From Thermoplasmatota archaeon (GTDB lineage: Archaea; Thermoplasmatota; E2; JACPAO01; JAHFTW01), in the NCBI GenBank assembly GCA_028289805.1, contig JANQNI010000318.1, positions 1 to 7,074 on the forward strand: a DNA stretch of 7,074 nt. Reading direction: 5' to 3'. The translations under genes were made by a program, and so were the position numbers. Shown here one piece after another: positions 1-5,389 of the stretch; the first letter of the stretch is position 1; each line of letters starts with the position of its first letter. The notes under the pieces are model-generated. The model worked only from the letters and a program-made list of their open reading frames with translations, was not told the DNA's origin and did not search any database.

Positions 1-1
1 G

Positions 2-286
2 GCCGCCGACGCCCCCACCGAACGCGTCGCGCTGGAGGGGGAGGTGGTGGCGTTCGGGGACACGGAGCCCGTCCTCGGCGCCGACGGCCCCCGCTTCCGC
101 GCCGAGGTGCGGCTGCGGACGTCGGACGGCGGCGAGGCCCTCGTGGTCCTCTGGGACGACGTGCTCAAGGCGGTGCGCGACGCGGGGACGGGTCGGTGCT
201 GGGCCTTCTCCGACCTCACGCCCCATCCGGCGCTGGACGGATGGTTCCTCGCAGACGAAGCCACAGCCACTGCGCTCCCGCCGTGA
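2..286 (+). CDS. 3' end of a probable OB-fold (RPA-like) protein, 5' truncated by the window
   Basis: The reading frame is open from the first bases, so the true start lies upstream; 94 residues are visible, ending in tandem stops TGA-TAA (284-289). Codon third positions are almost all G/C up to about 225, which supports real coding. The visible pattern is VALEGEVVAFG, then a glycine-rich turn, RFRAEVRLRTSDGGEALVVLW, and a final strand near DGWFLADE. This alternation of beta-strands with V.L..SDG....V.LW resembles OB-fold nucleic-acid-binding proteins such as archaeal RPA-like single-stranded-DNA binding proteins. The family call is inference from strand pattern alone, with no diagnostic catalytic residue. 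Its last 71 bp overlap the 3' end of the convergent PAP2 gene, and codon bias weakens there in both genes. An alternative is an unrelated small beta-barrel domain. Confidence 0.6.
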   Translation, partial: AADAPTERVALEGEVVAFGDTEPVLGADGPRFRAEVRLRTSDGGEALVVLWDDVLKAVRDAGTGRCWAFSDLTPHPALDGWFLADEATATALPP

Positions 287-890
287 TAACAGGGAGCGCG
301 GCCAGCACCGCGAAGCCCAGCAGCCAACTGCCCACCACGTCACTGGCGTGGTGGACCCCCAGCGCCAGCCGGCTCCAGGCCACCCACACCGCCGGCGCCG
401 CCCCCGCCGCCACGACCCACGCACGCCGGGGTGCATGGCGGGCCAGCACGGCGACGGAGCACACCCACAGCAGCCAACTCGTCAGGGCGTGGTTGCTCGG
501 GTAGGCGGCGCTGTCCTCCGCCACCAGGGCCCAGTCGGGCCGGGGCCGGTCCACGACCGCCTTCAGCAGCGTGCCCAGCCCCCACCCCGCCAGGGGCAGG
601 GCCCCCGCGAGGCCGGCGCCGACGACGTCCCGGCGGGCGAGCCCCGCCAGGACCAGGACGGAGACCAGCATCGCCATGGGCGTCCGGTCACCGACCGTCG
701 TGGTGGCCTCCCAGAACCGCAGGCGCTCCCCGTCCACCAGCGCCGACCCCACGGCGGCGTCCACGGCGTCGAGGGCGCCCGCGGCCACCAGCAGCGTCCA
801 CGCCGCGAACGCTGCCAGGAGGGCCAGGGCCACGCGCAGGGACCGGTCCACGCCGCGCCACCCCCGACGCCGCTTGAAGCCCTGTCGCAT
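216..890 (-). CDS. PAP2-family membrane phosphatase (phosphatidic acid phosphatase type 2 / haloperoxidase superfamily)
   Basis: This 224-residue protein carries all three PAP2 motifs. C1 is K110-AVVDRP-R117-P118 (KX6RP), C2 is P131-S-N-H134 (PSGH with Gly replaced by Asn), and C3 is S173-R174-LALGV-H180-HAS-D184 (SRX5HX3D). H134 and H180 are the expected catalytic histidines. About six hydrophobic segments are visible, roughly residues 18-40, 70-88, 90-110, 136-152, 156-171 and 186-212, as in the family. Such enzymes dephosphorylate lipid phosphates or isoprenoid diphosphates at the membrane; the actual substrate cannot be read here. The ATG at 888-890 is chosen because it gives a normal N-terminus with basic residues before the first helix. 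The frame stays open much further upstream only because it runs antisense through the cyclophilin gene. It is divergent from the cyclophilin and convergent with the OB-fold gene, so it is probably monocistronic. A weak CTATGG at 912-917 (minus strand) lies 22-27 bp before the start and could be a poor TATA element. Confidence 0.9.
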   Translation of the reverse strand: MRQGFKRRRGWRGVDRSLRVALALLAAFAAWTLLVAAGALDAVDAAVGSALVDGERLRFWEATTTVGDRTPMAMLVSVLVLAGLARRDVVGAGLAGALPLAGWGLGTLLKAVVDRPRPDWALVAEDSAAYPSNHALTSWLLWVCSVAVLARHAPRRAWVVAAGAAPAVWVAWSRLALGVHHASDVVGSWLLGFAVLAALPVITAGAQWLWLRLRGTIRPAPDGA

Positions 891-982
891 CCGCCCCCGC
901 GCCCTGCACGACCATAGCCCGACCGCGTGCCAGCGCCCCGCATCCAGGCCAAGCGGTCGGGAGCAAAGCCGACCCCTCCGGC

Positions 983-996
983 GCCTTCTTGAAGGC
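983..996. promoter_or_regulatory. Perfect palindrome GCCTTC-TT-GAAGGC in the divergent intergenic region
   Basis: Two 6-bp arms with a 2-bp spacer are centred about 27 bp before the cyclophilin ATG, and weaker GACCC (971-975) and GGGTC (1002-1006) arms flank them. The core TTCTTGAA is the most AT-rich stretch near this start and sits where the TATA element of a leaderless archaeal mRNA would be expected. It may therefore be promoter, operator or both. The 126-bp region 891-1016 shows no other strong signal. Functional assignment is inference; short palindromes also arise by chance in GC-rich DNA. Confidence 0.35.
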
Positions 997-1016
997 ACCC
1001 CGGGTCGGGACCGCCC

Positions 1017-1487
1017 ATGGGCAAGAAGGAAGGCGGCCTCCCCCTGGTCGAGATGAAGACCGAGCGGGGCACCATGACCATCGAGCTGTTTCAAAACGAC
1101 GCGCCGAAGACCGTCGAGAACTTCCTGAAGCTCATCAACCAGGGCTTCTACGACGGCCTCCACTTCCACCGCGTCCTCGACGACTTCGTCATCCAGGGCG
1201 GCTGCCCCCACTCCAAGAAGAAGGGCGACCGCCGCGCCGGCACCGGCGGCCCCGGCTGGACCATCAAGTGCGAGACCCAGAACAACCCCCGCCGCCACGG
1301 CCGCGGCGCCCTGAGCATGGCCCACGCCGGCAAGGACACCGGCGGCAGCCAGTTCTTCATCACCCACAGCCCCCAGCCCCACCTGGACGGTGTCCACACC
1401 GTCTTCGGCCACGTCGTCGACGGCCTCGAGGTCGTCGACAAGGTGCGCCAGTGGGACGAGATCGTCTCCGTCAAGCAACTGGAGTGA
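1017..1487 (+). CDS. Cyclophilin-type peptidyl-prolyl cis-trans isomerase
   Basis: This 156-residue single-domain cyclophilin has no signal peptide, so it is predicted to be cytoplasmic, where it would speed cis-trans isomerisation of X-Pro bonds during protein folding. Family landmarks are in order: APKTVENF (29-36), FYDG..FHRV with catalytic R52, FVIQGG with Q60, GALSMAH (97-103), GGSQFFIT with F113/F114 in the hydrophobic pocket, and HLDGVHTVFG with H127. The residue equivalent to W121 of human cyclophilin A is H122, a change linked in other cyclophilins to weak cyclosporin binding. A lysine/arginine-rich loop (KKKGDRR, 67-73) follows the QGG motif. The start at 1017 gives a short charged N-terminal extension; M13 (1053) is an alternative start closer to the usual domain edge. 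The gene is followed after 4 bp by the 78-residue gene, probably on the same transcript. Confidence 0.95.
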   Translation: MGKKEGGLPLVEMKTERGTMTIELFQNDAPKTVENFLKLINQGFYDGLHFHRVLDDFVIQGGCPHSKKKGDRRAGTGGPGWTIKCETQNNPRRHGRGALSMAHAGKDTGGSQFFITHSPQPHLDGVHTVFGHVVDGLEVVDKVRQWDEIVSVKQLE

Positions 1488-1491
1488 AACC

Positions 1492-1728
1492 ATGAGCCTG
1501 CGCATCACCGCCGAAGCCCCCGACGCCGAGCTGGCCACCGAGGTCAAGGAGAAGTTCTTCAAGGCGCTCTACGAGCACGCCGGCAACAAGGTCACCTTCG
1601 AGGTGCCCGACGCCGACACCGAGACCGCCGACGCCATCAAGGCGTTCGCCGAGGAGAAGGGCTGCACCGTCACGTCCGAGACCTTCGACGACCCGCTGGA
1701 TGACGCGGAGCCTGTCTCGTTCTGGTGA
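1492..1728 (+). CDS. Small acidic protein of unknown function (78 aa)
   Basis: The ATG at 1492 lies 4 bp after the cyclophilin stop. A GGAG (1481-1484) sits 7 bp upstream inside the end of that gene, so translation is likely coupled. Third-position GC bias continues from the upstream gene. The product is acidic, with a plausible beta-alpha-beta-alpha layout: SLRITAEAP strand, helix about 12-29, KVTFEVPD strand, helix about 44-56, and CTVTSETF strand containing the only cysteine, C58. The second half faintly recalls TusA-like or DsrE-like small folds, but the CPxP motif of TusA is absent, so no function is assigned. The last nine residues (DDAEPVSFW) lie outside the fold and are encoded inside a repeat that recurs 76 bp downstream; a strong hairpin covers the stop codon. 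The C-terminal tail may therefore have been acquired from the repeat. Confidence 0.8.
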   Translation: MSLRITAEAPDAELATEVKEKFFKALYEHAGNKVTFEVPDADTETADAIKAFAEEKGCTVTSETFDDPLDDAEPVSFW

Positions 1729-1730
1729 AC
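1698..1730 (+). repeat. 33-bp direct repeat, copy 1 (overlaps the 3' end of the 78-aa gene)
   Basis: It begins GGATGACGCGGAGCC and ends TTCTGGTGAAC. It matches copy 2, 76 bp downstream, at 29 of 33 positions by hand alignment. It encodes the gene's last residues DDAEPVSFW plus the TGA stop. Differences are confined to four positions in the middle of the unit, and both ends are identical. Confidence 0.85.
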
Positions 1731-1738
1731 GAGACAGG
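1711..1738 (+). terminator. Perfect 12-bp stem hairpin across a stop codon
   Basis: CCTGTCTCGTTC (1711-1722) and GAACGAGACAGG (1727-1738) are exact reverse complements separated by the loop TGGT, giving a 12-bp stem with a 4-nt loop. The TGA stop of the 78-residue gene (1726-1728) lies at the loop/3'-arm junction. There is no T-run after it, so it is not a classical intrinsic terminator. It could act in 3'-end formation or mRNA stability, or be part of a palindromic repeat element. The structure is directly visible; the role is inferred. Confidence 0.6.
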
Positions 1739-1773
1739 GTTCGTGGATTCCGCTCCGAGCGCAGCGAAGGGGC

Positions 1774-1806
1774 GGATGACGCGGAGCCAGTCCGTTTCTG
1801 GTGAAC
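1774..1806 (+). repeat. 33-bp direct repeat, copy 2 (intergenic)
   Basis: Read in phase, this copy encodes DDAEPVRFW followed by TGA (1802-1804). That is the same C-terminal peptide as copy 1 with one substitution (Ser to Arg) and a silent proline codon change. It is in a different frame from the upstream gene. The 43 bp between copies (1731-1773) contain a further imperfect stem, CCGCTCC (1750-1756) with GGGGCGG (1769-1775), including one G-T pair. Copy 2 lacks the long hairpin of copy 1. Confidence 0.85.
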
Positions 1807-1809
1807 CCG

Positions 1810-1828
1810 GCGGGGTCCCCGACCCCGC
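1810..1828. terminator. Perfect 8-bp stem, 3-nt loop hairpin
   Basis: GCGGGGTC (1810-1817) pairs exactly with GACCCCGC (1821-1828) around the loop CCC, four bases after repeat copy 2. It is a very stable GC-rich stem without a following T-run. It could help end transcripts from the cyclophilin unit, or be part of the repeat element. The remaining DNA to 1961 is pyrimidine-rich in places (about 1880-1916) and contains no supported gene. Confidence 0.45.
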
Positions 1829-1961
1829 GACCTTCACCGCCCGCCACAACCCCATGGTTTCACGTGCGCCGGGTGGATTTCCCGTGCTCTCCCCGCTCCT
1901 TCCCCCCTTGGACGCTCCCTCACGGCCATTCCCGGCGGCGCAGGGGCCGCGCCACTCCGAC

Positions 1962-1971
1962 AAACATTAAA
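1962..1971 (+). promoter_or_regulatory. Candidate archaeal TATA box for the peptidase cluster
   Basis: AAACATTAAA is an isolated AT-rich decamer in very GC-rich DNA, centred about 30 bp before the ATG at 1997. Archaeal TATA elements lie about 26-30 bp before the transcription start, so the mRNA would begin at or a few bases before the ATG (leaderless). No Shine-Dalgarno site precedes this start, which agrees. No clear purine-rich BRE is visible upstream. Confidence 0.6.
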
Positions 1972-1986
1972 CCCGGCCGCCCGGGT
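1971..1986. promoter_or_regulatory. Palindrome ACCCGG-CCGC-CCGGGT between TATA box and start codon
   Basis: Two exact 6-bp inverted arms with a 4-bp spacer begin at the last base of the TATA candidate and end 10 bp before the ATG. A repressor bound here would block the pre-initiation complex, so it is a candidate operator. The arms are GC-only apart from the outer A/T, so chance occurrence in this DNA is a real alternative. Confidence 0.3.
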
Positions 1987-1996
1987 CGCGCGCCGT

Positions 1997-4510
1997 ATGC
2001 GTGTTCGGACCCGCGTCGTTCCACTTCTGGTCGTGGCGCTCCTGTGCCTGACCGTCCTCCCTGCACCCGCGAGCGCCAACCCGACGGTCCCGTACTGCGA
2101 GACCGCCGGCCCCGGCGGCACCAGCTCCGCCACGCAGGACCTGGTGATGCCCGAGTTGTGCGAGGCTGTCACCGGTCGCGTCTTCCCCGAGGCGCACCCG
2201 CACCCGGCCTACGTGGAGGACACGGAGTACGCCCAGAACTGGGCCCGCGGCTTCGTCAAGGACTTCGTCGGTTACTTCGAGTTCCAGGCGGGCCTCGCCT
2301 ACATCGAGGCGCAGGCGCCCGACTTCATCGAGGTGCATGAGGTGGCCCAGAGCGCCGGCCTGCCCAAGGCGGACGGCAGCAAGGACCGCTTCCCGATCTA
2401 CATGGTCGAGGTCAGCAACGAGAACTCGCCCGTGCCCCGCGAGAAGAAACTGAACCTCGTGTTCATGCTGTCCATCCACGGCAACGAGAAGGGCGGCCGC
2501 GAGGGCGGCTTCCGCGTCCTGGAGGACCTGGTGCTGGACAAGGGCTTCGCCCACGAGACGGTCATGAACGGCGCCGGCTTCCCCGGCGAGGGGCTGGAGA
2601 AGCCCACCGGTGGCAAGGTCCAGGACTACCGCGACTACCTGGACTTCGTCACCCTGTTCCTGTTGTTCCCCAACGCCGACGGCTGGGCCCACGACGAGCC
2701 CGAGTACGCCTCGACCCCCTGCCCCGGCCTCGGCGCCCTGTACTGCCGCACGAACGGCGACGGCATCGACATGAACCGCCAACTGCCCACCATGGGGTGG
2801 CAGAAGGACGACGCCAGCCACAACGCCGTCGGGGCCCCCGAGCCCACCGGCTACCTCAACTGGCTGGTCGAGCAGGAGCGCGCCGGCCTGGAGTGGAACT
2901 ACGCCATCGACATCCACGGCATGCTCAACCACAAGAACTTCGGCGCCATCATGCTCCCCGCCGGCAGCTTCACGCCCCAGGAGATGCAGCGCAACATCCG
3001 CCTCGCCGAGACGCTCAAGGAGCGCTTCAACGAGGACCAGCACTTCAACGAGTGGCGCACCCTCTTCAGCGCCGCCGAGGCCGCCTGGGCCGCCACCCCC
3101 GACCTGTGCGGCCAGGTGGACTGCCCCGCGCCCACGAGCGCCCTGGGCAGCAACAGTCCCTCGGAACTCGCCGGCAGCACGCAGTTCGCCGAGTACTACA
3201 CCGTCATCGACGCCATCGGCTACACGGACAGCGGCTTCAGCGGCGACTTCTTCGCCCAGAACGGCGGCCTGAACGCCCCCGGCTACGACATCGAGTTGGC
3301 CTACAACCACATCACCGTCGACAGCCAGTACGAGGCGGGCAGCCTGTTCAACGACTACCACGTCCACATGGTGCGCCACATCACCAAGAGCTTCCTCGAC
3401 GCCGCCGGCCTGGACGTCCAGGTGAGCTACGAGACGGGCGGCCTGAAGACCGCGTACATCCTGCCCCGGTACGTCGCCACCAACCTGGACGACGCGCAAC
3501 AGACCCCCGGCGGCTGGGCCGACCAGAACCCCGGCGACGACGCCTGGGACTACGGTCCCGACCAGCCGTTCTTCACCCGCCCCGCGCGTTACTGGGAGGA
3601 CCTCCAGCCGTTCCTGTGCCAGGACTGCGGCACCGAGCAGGCCGTCCCCGGCGTCCTGCAGCCCCTCAACGTCGCCGAGCTGAGCCCCGACGTGCTGGAC
3701 CGCTACGACACCCTCGTCATCCCCGGCACCGCCATCAACCAGTTCGTCGCCGGCGACGCGGGCGAGAACAGCGTCGCCGACGGCGAACCGGACGCCGCCC
3801 GACTCCAACTGGTGCTGGACTGGGTCGAGGGCGGCGGCCGCCTCGTCCTGACGGACGCCGGCATGGAGTTCCTGGACCTGGCCGGCGTCACGGACGACGC
3901 CGTCGACATGGTCACCCGCTACATGGGCGGCATCCGCATGGACCTCGAACACCCCCTGCTGGAGAAGGTGCGCGGCGGCGTCAAGCAGACCTACGAACCC
4001 ACGCCCCTGGGCTACGCCGTGGGCGCCAACGCCGCGCCCAACTGGTTCGTCGACCAGGCGGCCTTCCGCGACCTGGGCGGCGACGTGGCCGGCTACCAGT
4101 GCGGTGGCCCCAACCTGGGCGAGTCCTGCAACGGCAACGGCGTCAGCCTCGGCCAGCTCGACGTGGGTGAGGGCCGCATCCGCTTCATCGGCGCCCTGCT
4201 GCCCGACCCCACCGAGGAGTTCTACCACCCCTACGGCCTGGACAACTACGCCACCACCTTCAGCGGCAACCAGGTGCTGCGCAACCTGCTCGACTGGGAC
4301 GAGGTGTTCGCCTCCCCGCCCATCGTCATCGAGGCCGACGGCGACATCATCCAGAGCGCCAACGAGCCCGAGGCGACGAACGCCGATGCGGACGAGGCGG
4401 GCGCCGGCGGTGACGGAGCGTCCGACAACGGCGCCCCCGGCCCCGGCCTCGTGGTCCTGCTGGCCGCCCTCGGCGCCGCCCTGCTGGTCGCCCGCCGCCG
4501 GGAGGAGTAG
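1997..4510 (+). CDS. Secreted, surface-anchored M14-family zinc carboxypeptidase with GATase1-like C-terminal region and PGF-CTERM-like tail
   Basis: The 837-residue exported protein starts with a signal peptide (RVRTR, hydrophobic 7-21, cleavage near ASA-N at 27/28). The M14 domain (about 130-470) shows zinc ligands H161 and E164 in HGNE and H307 in DIHG. N-A-D-G (226-229) and DGIDMN260-R261 match the substrate-binding N144-R145 region of carboxypeptidase A. E433 in GYDIELAYN is the likely general-base Glu (E270 equivalent). The set is complete, so activity toward peptide C-termini is expected; the P1' preference is unreadable. Residues about 480-775 resemble a class I glutamine-amidotransferase-like (ThuA/DUF4350-type) fold: DRYDTLVIPG (568-577), LDWVEGGGRLVLTDAG (607-622) and GEGRIRFIGALL (724-735), without an obvious nucleophile cysteine. 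An acidic Gly/Asp/Ala linker leads to PGPG (814-817), a hydrophobic stretch and RRR (833-835), like an archaeosortase PGF-CTERM signal. The mature part has ten cysteines in five neighbouring pairs. It is the first gene of the cluster, with a leaderless-type promoter. Confidence 0.92.
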   Translation: MRVRTRVVPLLVVALLCLTVLPAPASANPTVPYCETAGPGGTSSATQDLVMPELCEAVTGRVFPEAHPHPAYVEDTEYAQNWARGFVKDFVGYFEFQAGLAYIEAQAPDFIEVHEVAQSAGLPKADGSKDRFPIYMVEVSNENSPVPREKKLNLVFMLSIHGNEKGGREGGFRVLEDLVLDKGFAHETVMNGAGFPGEGLEKPTGGKVQDYRDYLDFVTLFLLFPNADGWAHDEPEYASTPCPGLGALYCRTNGDGIDMNRQLPTMGWQKDDASHNAVGAPEPTGYLNWLVEQERAGLEWNYAIDIHGMLNHKNFGAIMLPAGSFTPQEMQRNIRLAETLKERFNEDQHFNEWRTLFSAAEAAWAATPDLCGQVDCPAPTSALGSNSPSELAGSTQFAEYYTVIDAIGYTDSGFSGDFFAQNGGLNAPGYDIELAYNHITVDSQYEAGSLFNDYHVHMVRHITKSFLDAAGLDVQVSYETGGLKTAYILPRYVATNLDDAQQTPGGWADQNPGDDAWDYGPDQPFFTRPARYWEDLQPFLCQDCGTEQAVPGVLQPLNVAELSPDVLDRYDTLVIPGTAINQFVAGDAGENSVADGEPDAARLQLVLDWVEGGGRLVLTDAGMEFLDLAGVTDDAVDMVTRYMGGIRMDLEHPLLEKVRGGVKQTYEPTPLGYAVGANAAPNWFVDQAAFRDLGGDVAGYQCGGPNLGESCNGNGVSLGQLDVGEGRIRFIGALLPDPTEEFYHPYGLDNYATTFSGNQVLRNLLDWDEVFASPPIVIEADGDIIQSANEPEATNADADEAGAGGDGASDNGAPGPGLVVLLAALGAALLVARRREE

Positions 4511-4514
4511 AACC

Positions 4515-5384
4515 GTGCGCGCCGTCGCCGCGACCATCGCCCTCGCGCTGCTGCTGGTCGCCCTGGCCGGGTGCGTCGAGGACGCCGGCGACGGCGAGGC
4601 CACCCCGGAGGCGGAGGCGCCGGACGGCGTCGAGGAACCCTCAGGCGACGAGGCCCTCTCCGGGTGGGTCTTCGACCCCGCCCTCGCCCCCGTCGTGGGC
4701 GCCCACGTCGCCGTCCCCGCCCTCAACGTCAGCACCACCGCCGACGAGCAGGGCCGCTACGCCTTCGACGGCCTGCCGACGGACGAGGTGCTGGTTCTGG
4801 TGGTCCAGGCGGACGGCTTCAAGCCCAGCAGCAAGTCCGTGACGCTGGTGCCGGAGACCGCGATGCGCCTCAACTTCACCCTCGCCCCCGTGCCGGTCGA
4901 GGTCGCCTACGCGCAGAAGCTGAGCTTCAACGGCCTCGTCGGCTGCGGCGGCGTCCTGAAGGTCAACAACCAGGGCAGCGACCTGGAGTGCGGCACCAGC
5001 GCCGCCGTGGACGAGCGCGCCTGGGAGTTCCCCGTCGACGCCGACGTGGCCGGCATCGTCGTGGAGGTGGTGTGGGAGCCCGGCACCCCCGCCGCCGAGC
5101 ACCTGAACCTCACCGTCGAGACCGTGGGATTCGGCAACTTCGACGAGGTGTTGGCCGGCACCGAGGGCGCCAGCGTCCTGCGCGGCCAGGTCAACGCCTT
5201 CCAGAGCCAGCGGTTCTACAGCGACGGCGGCATCGTCCGCGTCACCGTCGACCCGGGCCGCAACACCGCCGACGACGAGACCGGCACCGGCGTCGGCTTC
5301 GCCGTCCAGCAACCGTTCGAGGCGTTCGCCACCGTGTTCTACGTCGAACCGCCGCCGCCCGGATACAGCATCGTCGACGGGTGA
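4515..5384 (+). CDS. Surface lipoprotein with CarboxypepD_reg-like domain, paralogue 1
   Basis: A GTG start at 4515 is chosen because it gives a standard lipoprotein signal (MRAVAATIALALLLVALAGC, lipobox LAGC, lipidated C20). A good GGAGGAG (4501-4507) lies 7 bp upstream, inside the end of the carboxypeptidase gene, and the frame's earlier ATGs lie inside that gene. The product is 289 residues. After an acidic linker (21-47), residues about 48-124 form a carboxypeptidase-regulatory-like beta-sandwich: SGWVFDP..APVVGAHVAVPALNVSTTADEQGRYAFDGLP...VLVVQADGF. Residues about 127-289 form a beta-rich domain I do not recognise, sharing landmarks with the next gene: FNG..GC, a second cysteine (C144 and C159), W170-EFPV, GIVVEVVWEP (180-189) and FEAFATVFY (268-276), then a PPPPGY tail. 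No catalytic residues are evident. A binding or tethering role beside the peptidases is inferred. Confidence 0.88.
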   Translation: MRAVAATIALALLLVALAGCVEDAGDGEATPEAEAPDGVEEPSGDEALSGWVFDPALAPVVGAHVAVPALNVSTTADEQGRYAFDGLPTDEVLVLVVQADGFKPSSKSVTLVPETAMRLNFTLAPVPVEVAYAQKLSFNGLVGCGGVLKVNNQGSDLECGTSAAVDERAWEFPVDADVAGIVVEVVWEPGTPAAEHLNLTVETVGFGNFDEVLAGTEGASVLRGQVNAFQSQRFYSDGGIVRVTVDPGRNTADDETGTGVGFAVQQPFEAFATVFYVEPPPPGYSIVDG

Positions 5385-5389
5385 ACCCC

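Noticed and set aside
216..1562. A 448-codon minus-strand frame extending the PAP2 gene back through the cyclophilin gene
   Set aside because: Only the last 224 residues have PAP2 character. The upstream part is low-complexity Val/Ala/Asp/Glu sequence antisense to a well-conserved cyclophilin.
1700..1804. 34-codon frame from ATG 1700 ending DDAEPVRFW
   Set aside because: It overlaps the real gene in another frame, has no ribosome-binding signal, and is explained by the direct repeat.
1698..1806. Two repeats separated by a 43-bp spacer as a minimal CRISPR array
   Set aside because: Only two imperfect copies, no further units, and the first is coding. The layout does not fit CRISPR.
1725..1970. 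81-codon plus-strand frame in the repeat region
   Set aside because: It begins inside the stop-codon hairpin, lacks the third-position bias of neighbouring genes, and is composed of repeat-derived and proline-rich sequence. Probably non-coding.
2797..4170. Arg/Pro-rich plus-strand frame inside the M14 gene, and a similar one at 5860-6999
   Set aside because: Out-of-frame reading of GC-rich coding DNA, with arginine and proline dominating and no recognisable fold.
1967..4738. A 923-codon minus-strand frame opposite the M14 gene
   Set aside because: It is an antisense shadow made possible by the scarcity of A/T in third positions. Its sequence is repetitive V/A/G/L without domains, while the plus strand has complete M14 motifs.
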